From contig JAEUHC010000019.1 in assembly GCA_016794785.1 (NCBI GenBank), positions 970,647 to 1,034,646 on the forward strand: a DNA stretch of 64,000 nucleotides. Direction: 5' to 3'. Positions 1 through 7,821 of this stretch are shown piece by piece. The notes beneath the pieces were generated by a model. It was given only the letters and a program-made list of their open reading frames with translations, did not search any database and had not been told where the DNA came from. The stretch is from Opitutaceae bacterium. GTDB taxonomy: Bacteria; Verrucomicrobiota; Verrucomicrobiia; Opitutales; Opitutaceae. The translations under genes and the position numbers were made by a program. Within the stretch, counting starts at the first letter, position 1. Each line of letters starts with the position of its first letter.

Positions 1-1
1 G

Positions 2-2314
2 CAGAAGGACCACTACGGCCTCGCCGCCTACCTCGGCAACACGGCGGAGAAGCCCTGGGACCTGAACATCGCCGAGCCCGCGCCGGTGCTCCGCCTGCCC
101 AAGGACGAGAATCGCCCCGCGGCCGAATTCGTCCTCCGCTCCCGCGGTGAACTGCAGGAGAAACTCAACGCCCGGCGGGCCCGCGGCCCGGAACTGGCCG
201 CCGCGTGGCTCGCCGCCGGCAACCGCCCGAAGCCCGTCGCGAGCAACGCGCTCGAACTGCGCCTGCGCCTCGACGAGAACCAGGGCGACGTGGTGAAGAA
301 CGCCGCGCCTGGCGCCAAGGTGAAGGAATTCAAGGCCGACACCAATCCGCTGGTCTGGGGTGAAAACACCTGGCTGTGGCCCTCGATGCGCATGGACATC
401 TTCACCCGCCTCGCGCTTGGCGATCACGGCGACGTCGAGGCGGGCGACAAGTTTTCCGCCGGCGGCTGGCTGATGCTGCGCGCCAAGCCCGGCGGCGGCG
501 TGCGCACAGGCACGGGCAGCGGCTCGCTGCTCGCCCGCATGGGCGACGACAAACGCCGCAGCGGCGCGGGCTGGGATCTTTACCAGGAAGGCACGCAGTT
601 TTTCGTGAACCTCGTGCCCGACTGGAAGGCCGACGAACCCGCCGCAACGATGCCGGCGGCGGCGGACGACGCGAAGAAGGCGCCCGCCAGGAAAAACGCC
701 AAAGCCGCGGCCCGTCCCGCGTCCGATGTTCGCAACACCGCCGCGGTGCCGGCCAAGCGCGGCATCCAAGTCGTGACCAAGGGCACCTTCCTCCGCGACG
801 AGTGGCTGCACGTCTTCTTCACCTACGACGGCTCGCGCAAAGCCGCGGGCGTGAAAATCTACGTCAACGGCAAGCCGGTCGAGACCGAGGTGCGCCTCGA
901 CACGCTGACACCCAAGGACTCCATCCGCACCGATGCCGCGATGCACCTCGGCCGTCGCGACGACTACCTGCCGATGCGCGAGACGCGGTTTCAGGATGTG
1001 CGTTTCTACAAACGCGCGCTCACGCCGGACGAGATCACGCGCCTGCCCTTCGAGGACATCGCCGCCGAGATTGTCGCCCGCGAGCCCGATCCGGCGAAGT
1101 GGACGACCGACGAGCGCTTCGTCGCCCTCGACCGGTTCTTCCTCGGGGAAAAGGACGCCGACACCATGGCGCTCGCGTCCGCCATCGCGGCGCACGACAC
1201 CGCCTTCGATGCGCTCACGGCCGGCGGCACCGCCACGCTCATCGCGTTGGAGAAGCCCACGCCGGCCTACGCCGACCTGCTGAAGCGCGGCGACTACTAT
1301 GCGCGCGTCGAGCGCGTGGAGCCGATTTTGCCGCACTTCCTGCCGCCGCCGCCGAAGGGCGCGCCGAAGAACCGCCTCGGCCTCGCCGAGTGGCTGCTCG
1401 TGCCGGAGCAGCCGCTGATGGCGCGCGTGACCGTCAACCGCATGTGGCAGGAGGTCTTTGGCCGCGGCCTCGTGGAGAGCGCGGGCGATTTTGGCATCAT
1501 GGGCGACCGGCCCACGCATCCGGAGCTGCTCGACTGGCTCGCCGTCGAGTTCCGCGAGAGCGGTTGGGATGTGAAAAAACTCTACCGCCTGCTCGTGATG
1601 TCGGCGACCTACCGCCAGATCGCGAACGCCTCGCCGGAACGGCTGGCCGCCGATCCCACGAATGCGCTGCTCTCGCGCGGCCCGCGCTTCCGCATGGACG
1701 GCGAGATGCTGCGCGACAGCGCGCTCGCCGCCGCCGGCCTGCTGGTCGAAAAGATCGGCGGTCCTTCGGTGAAGCCCTACCAGCCCGCCGGCATTTGGGA
1801 GGAGGTCGCCATGCCCGAGTCGAACACCCGCACCTATGTGCCCGACAAAGGCGAGGGCCTCTACCGCCGCAGCGTCTATACGTTTTGGAAACGCGCCTCG
1901 CCGCCGGCGAGCATGGAGACCTTCGACGCCACCTCGCGCGAGGTGGTCTGCACGCGCCGCGCGCGCACCAACACCCCGCTGCAGGCCTTCATCACGATGA
2001 ACGACCCGCAGTGGGTCGAGGCCGCGCGCAAGCTCGCCGAGCGCGCGCTCACCGCCGCCCCCGCGCCCGCGGCGCGCCTCGACTTCATGGCGCGCGCCAC
2101 CCTCGGCCGCGTGCTCACCGCGAATGAGCGCAAGGTCCTCCTCGGCACCGCGGCCCAGTTCCGCGCGAAATTCGCTGCCGACGCCAAACAGGCGGAGGCG
2201 CTCCTCGCCATCGGCGAGACCAAGTCCGATCCCGCGCTCGCCCCCGCCGAACTCGCCGAGTGGACCGTCGTCGCGAGCCAGTTCCTCAACCTCGATGAGT
2301 TTCTGACCAAGTAG
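2..2314 (+). CDS. DUF1553/LamG domain protein, 5'-truncated by window edge
   Basis: The reading frame is open from base 2, so the start lies outside the window. The part seen has about 770 residues. A LamG/concanavalin-like domain comes first (roughly residues 85-340 of the visible part, ending in a DVRFYKRALTPDEI-type signature). A typical DUF1553 block follows, with NRLGLAEWLL, RVTVNRMWQEVFGRGLV and VMSATYRQ. In Planctomycetes and Verrucomicrobia such proteins usually begin with a cytochrome c (PSCyt1) and a DUF1549 domain, which would be upstream. The LamG domain is interrupted by an Ala/Lys-rich stretch near residues 210-245. The gene is followed by a DUF1501 gene, the standard partner. 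Its TAG stop is formed by the edge of a palindromic repeat. The biochemical role is unknown; an extracytoplasmic place is assumed. Confidence 0.88.
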   Translation, partial: QKDHYGLAAYLGNTAEKPWDLNIAEPAPVLRLPKDENRPAAEFVLRSRGELQEKLNARRARGPELAAAWLAAGNRPKPVASNALELRLRLDENQGDVVKNAAPGAKVKEFKADTNPLVWGENTWLWPSMRMDIFTRLALGDHGDVEAGDKFSAGGWLMLRAKPGGGVRTGTGSGSLLARMGDDKRRSGAGWDLYQEGTQFFVNLVPDWKADEPAATMPAAADDAKKAPARKNAKAAARPASDVRNTAAVPAKRGIQVVTKGTFLRDEWLHVFFTYDGSRKAAGVKIYVNGKPVETEVRLDTLTPKDSIRTDAAMHLGRRDDYLPMRETRFQDVRFYKRALTPDEITRLPFEDIAAEIVAREPDPAKWTTDERFVALDRFFLGEKDADTMALASAIAAHDTAFDALTAGGTATLIALEKPTPAYADLLKRGDYYARVERVEPILPHFLPPPPKGAPKNRLGLAEWLLVPEQPLMARVTVNRMWQEVFGRGLVESAGDFGIMGDRPTHPELLDWLAVEFRESGWDVKKLYRLLVMSATYRQIANASPERLAADPTNALLSRGPRFRMDGEMLRDSALAAAGLLVEKIGGPSVKPYQPAGIWEEVAMPESNTRTYVPDKGEGLYRRSVYTFWKRASPPASMETFDATSREVVCTRRARTNTPLQAFITMNDPQWVEAARKLAERALTAAPAPAARLDFMARATLGRVLTANERKVLLGTAAQFRAKFAADAKQAEALLAIGETKSDPALAPAELAEWTVVASQFLNLDEFLTK

Positions 2315-2413
2315 GGCGGGTCTCCGACCCGCCCTCTCAAAGCCTACGCACCGCCCTCGATCTTCGACTCCGATTTCCAACCAGAGCCTGGGCGGGTCAC
2401 AGACCCGCCCTAC
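2311..2413. repeat. GGGCGGGTC palindrome pair, locus 1
   Basis: Two inverted copies of a palindromic element, 2311-2335 and 2390-2413, separated by 54 bases. The core reads GGGCGGGTCTSYGACCCGCCC in the first copy and GGGCGGGTCACAGACCCGCC in the second. Each copy can fold by itself and the two can also pair with each other. The first copy contains the stop codon of the upstream DUF1553 gene. Similar pairs lie at 3971-4040 and 30267-30336. Confidence 0.85.
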
Positions 2414-2421
2414 CTCAAGCC

Positions 2422-3969
2422 ATGCACTCCCCCGATTCCCACCTCTGCTCCGATCACTGCGGCGAACACCCGATCGTCCTCGACCTGCCGCACGTGCCCG
2501 CCGACCTCAAGCGGGAGTGGCTGCGGCTTGAGACGCGCCGCCACTTCGTCGGCCGCGGCGTCAAGGCCCTCGGTGCCGCCGGCCTCGCCACGCTCTTCGG
2601 CCGCCACGCGCCCGAGATGCTCGCCGCCGGCGCGCCCGTGGGCGCCGGGCTGCCTGCGCACCTGCCGCACTACGCGCCCAAGGCCAAGCGCGCGATCTAC
2701 CTCTTCATGGCGGGCTCGCCGTCTCAGTTTGAGACGTGGGATTACAAGCCCGCGCTCCAGAAAATGTTCGACAAGGATCTGCCCGAGTCCGTGCGCGGCG
2801 GACAGACCCTCACCGGCATGACCGCGAGCCAGGCGCGCCTGCCCATCGCGCCCAGCCTCTACAAGTTCGACCAGCACGGGAAATCGGGCACTTGGGTGTC
2901 CGAACTCTTCCCTTACACGGCGAAGATCGTGGACGAGCTGTGCGTGATGAAGTCGCTCCACACCGAGGCGATCAACCACGAGCCCGCCATCCTCCAGCTC
3001 ACGACCGGCAACATGTTTCCCGGCCGGCCCTCGATGGGCGCGTGGCTCAGCTACGGCCTCGGCGCAGCCAACGACGAACTGCCTACCTTCGTCGTGATGA
3101 CCTCGAAGATGCCGCACCGCACCAACGTGCAGGCGCTCTCCAATCGCCTCTGGTCCTCCGGCTTCCTCTCGCCGGAGCACGCGGCCGTCACGCTCCGTGG
3201 CGGCGCCGATCCCGTGCTGCACCTGAGCAATCCCGCCGGCATCGACGGCGATGTGCGGCGTGCGATGATCAACGGCGTCAACGATCTCAACCGCCAGCTC
3301 TTCGAGCGCGTCGGCGATCCCGAGATCAACGCCCGCATCGCGCAATACGAGATGGCGTTTCGCATGCAGACCTCGGTGCCCGAGCTCGCGGATTTTTCCA
3401 ACGAGCCCGCCTCCACGTGGGAACTCTACGGCCCGAAGGCCAAGGAGCCCGGCACCTACGCCTACAACTGCCTGATGGCGCGCCGCCTCGCCGAGCGCGG
3501 CGTGCGCTTCACGCAGATTTTCCTCCGCAGCTGGGACCAGCACAGCCTGCTGCCCGACCGCATCAAGCTCATGGCCCAGGAGTCGGACCAAGCCACCTAC
3601 GCGCTCGTCACCGATCTCAAGCGCCGCGGCCTGCTCGACGACACCGTCGTGCTTTGGGGCGGGGAGTTTGGCCGCACCGTCTATTCGCAGGGCACGCTCA
3701 CGCCCACCAACTATGGCCGCGACCACCACCCGCGCTGCTTCAGCATGTGGATGGCCGGCGGCGGCGTGAAGCCGGGCCTCTCCTACGGCGAGACCGACGA
3801 TTTCTCCTACAACATCGTCAAGGACCCCGTCCACATCCGCGACCTTCATGCCACGCTGCTCCACCTCTTCGGCCTCGACCACAACCGGCTCAGCTTCAAA
3901 CACCAGGGCCTCGACCAAAAGCTCACCGGCGTGCTGCCCGCCAAAGTCATCGATGCGATCCTGGCGTGA
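2422..3969 (+). CDS. DUF1501 family protein
   Basis: This is a 515-residue protein of the DUF1501 family, which belongs to the alkaline phosphatase/sulfatase-like superfamily and is expanded in Planctomycetes and Verrucomicrobia. The N-terminus has a twin-arginine-like segment, RRHFVGRGVKALGAAGLATL, near residues 38-57, which fits export. Family landmarks include IYLFMAGSPSQFETWDYKP, GRPSMGAWLSYGLG, VVLWGGEFGRT and the late GRDHHPRCFSMWMAGGGVKPG block. It lies 107 bases after the DUF1553 gene on the same strand, the usual pairing, with only repeats between. The reaction is not established for the family. Confidence 0.92.
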   Translation: MHSPDSHLCSDHCGEHPIVLDLPHVPADLKREWLRLETRRHFVGRGVKALGAAGLATLFGRHAPEMLAAGAPVGAGLPAHLPHYAPKAKRAIYLFMAGSPSQFETWDYKPALQKMFDKDLPESVRGGQTLTGMTASQARLPIAPSLYKFDQHGKSGTWVSELFPYTAKIVDELCVMKSLHTEAINHEPAILQLTTGNMFPGRPSMGAWLSYGLGAANDELPTFVVMTSKMPHRTNVQALSNRLWSSGFLSPEHAAVTLRGGADPVLHLSNPAGIDGDVRRAMINGVNDLNRQLFERVGDPEINARIAQYEMAFRMQTSVPELADFSNEPASTWELYGPKAKEPGTYAYNCLMARRLAERGVRFTQIFLRSWDQHSLLPDRIKLMAQESDQATYALVTDLKRRGLLDDTVVLWGGEFGRTVYSQGTLTPTNYGRDHHPRCFSMWMAGGGVKPGLSYGETDDFSYNIVKDPVHIRDLHATLLHLFGLDHNRLSFKHQGLDQKLTGVLPAKVIDAILA

Positions 3970-4891
3970 AGTAGGGCGGGTCTGTGACCCGCCCTCGAAT
4001 ACTCAGGGCTCTCCGAGGGCGGGTCACAGACCCGCCCTACTGCTGGCGTGCGTCGCCGCATTTGTTTTCACGCCCGCGCTCCGCGCCGATCCCTCCTTCT
4101 ACACCGCCCGCGTCGCCCCGATCCTCGTTCGCCACTGCACCGTCTGCCACGGCGCCGAGAAGCAGAAGGCGAAGCTGCGGCTCGACTCGTTCGAGGCCGT
4201 CCTCCGTGGCGCCGAGTCGGGCACGGTGGTCAAGCCGGGCGACACCAAGGGCAGCGAACTCCTCCGCCGCGTCACCCTCAAGCCCGACGACGACGAAGTG
4301 ATGCCCAGCGACGGCAAACCCCTCCTCACCGTCGACGAGATCAAGGTCATCGAACTCTGGATCGCCGCGGGCGCGAGCGCGACGCAGACCGTCGCCGAAT
4401 TTCCCACCGCGCCGGCCCTGCGCGCCGCCCCGGTGGCGCAGGCTCCGCTCGCGCCGGACTGGCGGCCCCGCGCCGCCGCGATCGCCGCGTGGGAAAAGGC
4501 GACCGGCCTCCGCCTCCTCCCGCGTTCGCAAAACCCGACCGATGGCCTCGTGTTGCGCACCGCCAGCGCCCCCGCGCGCTGCGACGATGCGGCCCTCGCC
4601 CAGCTCGCGCCGCTCGCCCCGTTGATCGTCGAGGCCGAGCTGGCCCGCACCGCCATCACCGACGCCGGGGCCAAGGCCATCGCCGCGTGGGGCAACCTCC
4701 GCGCCCTCGATCTCACGCGCACCGCCGTCACCTCCGCCGGCCTCGCGGCGCTCGCGCCCCTCAAGCACCTCGAGGCGCTCAACCTCACCGACACCGCCGT
4801 GGACGACGCCGGCCTTGCGAAAGTGAAGTCGCTGCCCGCGTTGAAACGCGTGTGGCACTTCGGCACGAAGGTCACGGCCGACGCGCCGTAG
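3953..4891 (+). CDS. PSCyt1-type cytochrome c with C-terminal leucine-rich repeats
   Basis: The protein carries one heme-binding motif, HCTVCHG, in a planctomycete-type cytochrome c (PSCyt1) domain. Leucine-rich-repeat-like segments follow, such as ALDLTRTAVTSAGLAALAPL and ALNLTDTAVDDAGLAKV. A hydrophobic stretch ending in PALRA just before the domain looks like a signal peptide core. The start is odd. The only ATG near is at 3953, inside the end of the DUF1501 gene, and from there the first 30 residues are encoded by the inverted palindrome pair at 3971-4040. No ATG, GTG or TTG lies between the repeat and the signal core. The repeat therefore either replaced the original start and n-region or forces a CTG start near 4039-4043. 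Confidence is high for the domains and low for the start. Confidence 0.8.
   Translation: MRSWREVGRVCDPPSNTQGSPRAGHRPALLLACVAAFVFTPALRADPSFYTARVAPILVRHCTVCHGAEKQKAKLRLDSFEAVLRGAESGTVVKPGDTKGSELLRRVTLKPDDDEVMPSDGKPLLTVDEIKVIELWIAAGASATQTVAEFPTAPALRAAPVAQAPLAPDWRPRAAAIAAWEKATGLRLLPRSQNPTDGLVLRTASAPARCDDAALAQLAPLAPLIVEAELARTAITDAGAKAIAAWGNLRALDLTRTAVTSAGLAALAPLKHLEALNLTDTAVDDAGLAKVKSLPALKRVWHFGTKVTADAP
3971..4040. repeat. GGGCGGGTC palindrome pair, locus 2, inside a coding start
   Basis: Inverted copies at 3971-3996 and 4015-4040 with an 18-base spacer. Core GGGCGGGTCTGTGACCCGCC and its reverse. The pair lies after the DUF1501 stop but inside the open frame of the cytochrome c gene, where it encodes VGRVCDPPS and PRAGHRPAL. 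Confidence 0.9.
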
Positions 4892-4898
4892 GCGTCTG

Positions 4899-5034
4899 GT
4901 AGCGGCGAGCGCCAGCGAGCCGACGTAGCGCGGTGCTTCAGCCCGCGCCGCGGTGCGAACAATGCCGGTGTTCCTACGCGGGCTGAAGCCACGCGCTACC
5001 GACGATGCACCGGCTCGCTGGCGCTCGCCGCTAC
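4899..5034. repeat. Nested double inverted repeat (REP-like)
   Basis: The outer arms, 4899-4922 and 5011-5034, are perfect 24-base inverted copies (GTAGCGGCGAGCGCCAGCGA...). Inside them a second pair, 4925-4947 and 4977-4999, matches almost perfectly (GTAGCGCG...CTTCAGCCCGCG). The four-arm element fills the space between the convergent cytochrome c and ThrH genes and could form a large cruciform or act as a two-way terminator. It resembles REP/BIME-type intergenic repeats. Confidence 0.9.
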
Positions 5035-5065
5035 GATTCAGACCGGCCCACCTCAACCGACAGTC

Positions 5066-5668
5066 CTACAGTTTCTCCGTGATCCGCTGCAGCAGCTCCG
5101 GGTAGTCATGGAGCGCGGGGAACTGCGGGAATTGCTTCACGATATTCTCCGGCGCGTGGAAGAGAAAGCCGTGGTCGGCCTGCGCGAGCATCGAGGTGTC
5201 GTTGAAGGAGTCGCCCGCCGCGATGACCTTGTAGTTGAGCGACTGGAGCGCGGCGACGGCGTGGCGCTTCTGGTCGGCCATGCGCAGCGTGTAGCCGGCG
5301 ATGCGGTCTTTCTCCACGACGAGCCGGTGGCAAAACAGCGTGGGCCAGCCCATCTGGCGGACGAGCGGTTGAGCGAACTGCTCAAACGTGTCGGAGAGGA
5401 TGATGACCTGCGTGCGCTGGCGCAGCGCGTTGATGAAATCAAACGCGCCCGGCAGCAGCGGCAGCGAGGCGATGACCTCCTGGATTTTGGAAAGCGTGAT
5501 GCCGTGCCGGTCGAGGATGCCGATGCGGTAGCGCATGAGCTGGTCGTAGTCCGGCTCGTCGCGCGTGGTGCGCCGCAATTCGGCGATCCCCGTGCGCTCG
5601 GCGACGGCGATCCAGATTTCGGGCGTGAGGACGCCCTCCATGTCGAGGGTGACGATGCTTTGCTTCAC
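5066..5668 (-). CDS. thrH: ThrH: phosphoserine phosphatase / homoserine phosphotransferase
   Basis: This is a HAD-superfamily enzyme of 200 residues, close to the usual ThrH length. It matches the ThrH subgroup by LDMEGVLTPEIWIAVAERTG at the N-terminus (nucleophile Asp near residue 9), ILSDTFEQFAQPL (motif II) and AAGDSFNDTSMLAQAD (motif IV). ThrH in Pseudomonas dephosphorylates phosphoserine and can transfer the phosphate to homoserine, linking serine and threonine synthesis. The start is taken as the GTG at 5668 because the conserved KQSIVTLD begins there; the frame extends upstream but without family similarity. The next gene upstream is 171 bases away. Cytoplasmic. Confidence 0.88.
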   Translation of the reverse strand: MKQSIVTLDMEGVLTPEIWIAVAERTGIAELRRTTRDEPDYDQLMRYRIGILDRHGITLSKIQEVIASLPLLPGAFDFINALRQRTQVIILSDTFEQFAQPLVRQMGWPTLFCHRLVVEKDRIAGYTLRMADQKRHAVAALQSLNYKVIAAGDSFNDTSMLAQADHGFLFHAPENIVKQFPQFPALHDYPELLQRITEKL

Positions 5669-5839
5669 AAGTGCCCCGAGTGAATCAGGCGCGTTTGGGC
5701 GGAGGCAAGCGCGGGGGTGGGGGAAGGCCAAACGACGGTGCGGGATATACGCAAACTCAAGGCTGGCGACTTCCTTGCGAAGTCCTATCGGGCGGAGGCA
5801 ATCTATCGGGCCAAGCTACGCCGGAGTTAGATTTTCAAT

Positions 5840-6316
5840 TTAAGGGGGAAGATGGAGTGAGGGATTCGCCTTGAATTTTTCTCTTTTACGAAGCGCTTGT
5901 CGGCGTTCATCAGCGCGTGAGTTGAGAAGCATGCTCAGGCCAAGTGCCGTCAAAAAGGCTCCCATAAATGTAAACTGCAGTCGTTCAAATATGGGCTCGG
6001 CCTTAATCGTCAGCGCGATGATTGGGAGCGACAATAGACCGAATCCTGAAATCACGATTCCGAATCCAAACAAATATGCTGAGCCGAGGAGATTAGCCCT
6101 GATAGATGGCTGCCCGCCCTCAAGTTCCTCTTTATCGCGAGACCCGCGGTTAGACCGGATAAAAAAAATGCAGGCCGCTATGCTCATGAAAAATGCGAAA
6201 AGCATCTTCACGGCCCCCATTAATTCACCGCGCAGTCCGAGCATCACAGTTACCGCAGCCGCGAGGCACGCCACCATGGACCATAATAATCCTAGAGATA
6301 GCATTTTTCCGATCAT
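5840..6316 (-). CDS. Small membrane protein of unknown function
   Basis: The predicted protein has 158 residues and four hydrophobic spans, at about residues 5-28, 33-53, 75-103 and 112-130, with a basic C-terminal tail (RADERRQALRKREKF). I recognise no family. The ATG at 6316 overlaps the stop of a truncated DUF5615 toxin remnant (TGATGA), and this is the first ATG before the hydrophobic region. The gene is visibly lower in GC than its neighbours, with many A/T third positions, suggesting acquisition by transfer. The segment 5730-6345 of similar composition probably arrived with it. Confidence 0.6.
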   Translation of the reverse strand: MIGKMLSLGLLWSMVACLAAAVTVMLGLRGELMGAVKMLFAFFMSIAACIFFIRSNRGSRDKEELEGGQPSIRANLLGSAYLFGFGIVISGFGLLSLPIIALTIKAEPIFERLQFTFMGAFLTALGLSMLLNSRADERRQALRKREKFKANPSLHLPP

Positions 6317-6408
6317 CAGCGTTTTGCCATGGCGCGGTTTATGACCTGATGGCTTGCGAGCGCGTGCCACAAGGGGGCAGGTGTGCCTTGATCGAAGAGG
6401 ATGCGCAC
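6316..6408 (-). pseudogene. DUF5615 (PIN-like) toxin, N-terminal remnant
   Basis: From the GTG at 6408 the frame reads VRILFDQGTPAPLWHALASH, then QV, and then leaves the family and stops at 6316. DUF5615 toxins begin with M(R/K)ILFDQGTPxPLRxxL and are about 110 residues long, so only the first fifth remains. It directly follows a DUF433-like antitoxin remnant in the usual antitoxin-toxin order. Family match is from memory of the consensus. Confidence 0.7.
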
Positions 6409-6420
6409 GGCGCGAACGGC

Positions 6421-6528
6421 CTAATCGTCCGCCAAGCTGTGTTGGGCGTGTTTCAGCACGGCGTCGAGCTGTGCTCGCGTCACGCCGGGAAACCGCTCCA
6501 CCGCGGGGCATTGCGACCAATCGAGCAT
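6421..6528 (-). pseudogene. DUF433 antitoxin with internal in-frame deletion
   Basis: The 35-codon frame begins MLDWSQCPAVER and continues straight into FPGVTRAQLDAVLKHAQHSL. In the DUF433 antitoxins I know, the first motif is followed by PGKVSGAWVFKGTRVPV, LFENLE and DEFL before the WFPGVTREQVEAVL motif. About 40 residues of the middle seem to be missing with the frame kept. The join lies between codons 12 and 13. It is 12 bases upstream of the DUF5615 remnant. Probably non-functional. Confidence 0.7.
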
Positions 6529-6592
6529 GGCGCACGCAATAAGAAATCCGCGCGCGGCGCAAGCTGCCGATCCAGCGGGCTACGGATTGGGT

Positions 6593-7267
6593 TTACTCAA
6601 ACTGCTTCCGAAATTCCGCGAGCTGGGCGCGTAGTTCGGCGACCTCGGCGCGGAGAGCCGCGGTCTCGGCTTCGAGTTTGGCGAGGCGGTCGTTTTCGGC
6701 CCGGACGGCGAGGGTCGCGGGTTCGAGGGGCGGAGTCGGGGCGGATGCGGCGAGTTCGACCGGGCCGCCGAGGAGGTGGGCGTAGCGGGGCTCCTTGGTG
6801 CCGGGTTGGCGCGGGAGTTTGACGACGAGGGACTGGGGCGTGCGCGTGGCGAGGGCGGTGAGCGCTTCCTCGACCTCGGCGAGTGACTCGAAGGGTTGGA
6901 AGCGCTCCGTGCGCGTGCGGAGTTCGGCGAGGGTCTGCGGGCCGCGCAGCATCAGCACGCAGAGGAGGCCGACTTCGCCGGGCGTGAGCAGGACCGCGTC
7001 GGTGAGGGCGTGCTTGTATTTGGCGACGCGGCTCTCGGCGCCGGTGAAGACGGAGGCGAGGCGTTTTTCACGCAGGCCGTCGAGCGCGCGGACGACCGTC
7101 GTCTCATCGTAGGCCACGACGGGGTCGCGGTTCGTGAGCTGGTTGCAGGCGAGCGTGAGGGAATTGAGCGTGAGCGGATAGTAGTCGGGCGTGGTGACGG
7201 CCTTTTCCACGAGCGCGCCGAGCACGCGGAGCTCGGTGGGGTTGAGGATCGGGAGCGGGTCATCCAT
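6593..7267 (-). CDS. YceH/DUF480 (UPF0502) family protein
   Basis: The protein has 224 residues and matches the UPF0502 (YceH, DUF480) family, built of two winged-helix domains. Seen motifs are LNPTELRVLGALVEKAVTTP at the start, YYPLTLNSLTLACNQLTNRDPV and VGLLCVLMLRGPQTLAELR. The last 45 residues form a heptad-like coiled coil (ENDRLAKLEAETAALRAEVA). The family is widespread and of uncertain function; a DNA-binding role is suggested only by the fold. It is followed 18 bases upstream by the end of a small membrane protein gene on the same strand. Confidence 0.88.
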   Translation of the reverse strand: MDDPLPILNPTELRVLGALVEKAVTTPDYYPLTLNSLTLACNQLTNRDPVVAYDETTVVRALDGLREKRLASVFTGAESRVAKYKHALTDAVLLTPGEVGLLCVLMLRGPQTLAELRTRTERFQPFESLAEVEEALTALATRTPQSLVVKLPRQPGTKEPRYAHLLGGPVELAASAPTPPLEPATLAVRAENDRLAKLEAETAALRAEVAELRAQLAEFRKQFE

Positions 7268-7284
7268 GAGAGGAAGTCGGGTAG

Positions 7285-7806
7285 TCAGAGGGTCTCGCCG
7301 GGAGGCAAAGGCTGAGACGGCTCGTTAAGGCCGAGACATCGTTTGAAGCTGAGGAGATTTGTTTCGGAGGCCACCATGTCGTCGGGCAAGACGAAGAAAA
7401 ATTCTCTTTGCTCAACCCGCATGGCATACCATCCATGCGGCTTCGGTGAGTCTGCGTAGCCGATCAGCATGCGGAACTCCACCTCGACCTCGTGAAACGA
7501 AACCGAACGGTGGAAAAACGAGAGCCCGCAGAGTTTCCATGAAACGATGACGGATTGTTCGCACGCCATAAAGCACACTTCCCAGATTGAGCTGCTCAGA
7601 ACGAAAAGAAGTCCGCCGGCAAGGAGTGTTGTCCAACCAACTACCGAACCGATGTCACGTGGTTGTGCTACCCAGAAACACAAGGTCGACAACACGAGCG
7701 TGAGACTGCCGAAGATTTTCAATTCAAACCTTCCAGAAGAACGAAATAGAATTTCGGTTTGGGCGATTGGTGGAAACCGGCCCACGGGCTCCAGATAGTG
7801 CCTCAT
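7285..7806 (-). CDS. Hypothetical membrane protein
   Basis: The predicted protein has 173 residues. Two adjoining hydrophobic spans lie near residues 30-47 and 54-76 (FGSLTLVLSTLCFWVA and GWTTLLAGGLLFVLSSSIW), followed by a soluble domain of about 95 residues rich in aromatic residues. I do not recognise a family. The arrangement (two helices, then a beta-rich tail) resembles small PH-like membrane proteins, but that is only a shape argument. It lies between glnS (15 bases downstream) and the yceH homologue (17 bases) on the same strand, so co-transcription is possible. Confidence 0.6.
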   Translation of the reverse strand: MRHYLEPVGRFPPIAQTEILFRSSGRFELKIFGSLTLVLSTLCFWVAQPRDIGSVVGWTTLLAGGLLFVLSSSIWEVCFMACEQSVIVSWKLCGLSFFHRSVSFHEVEVEFRMLIGYADSPKPHGWYAMRVEQREFFFVLPDDMVASETNLLSFKRCLGLNEPSQPLPPGETL

Positions 7807-7821
7807 GGCGACTCGGGACGA

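Noticed and set aside
6316..6528. A working DUF433/DUF5615 toxin-antitoxin pair
   Set aside because: Both frames are far too short: the antitoxin lacks its middle and the toxin ends after about 22 family residues.
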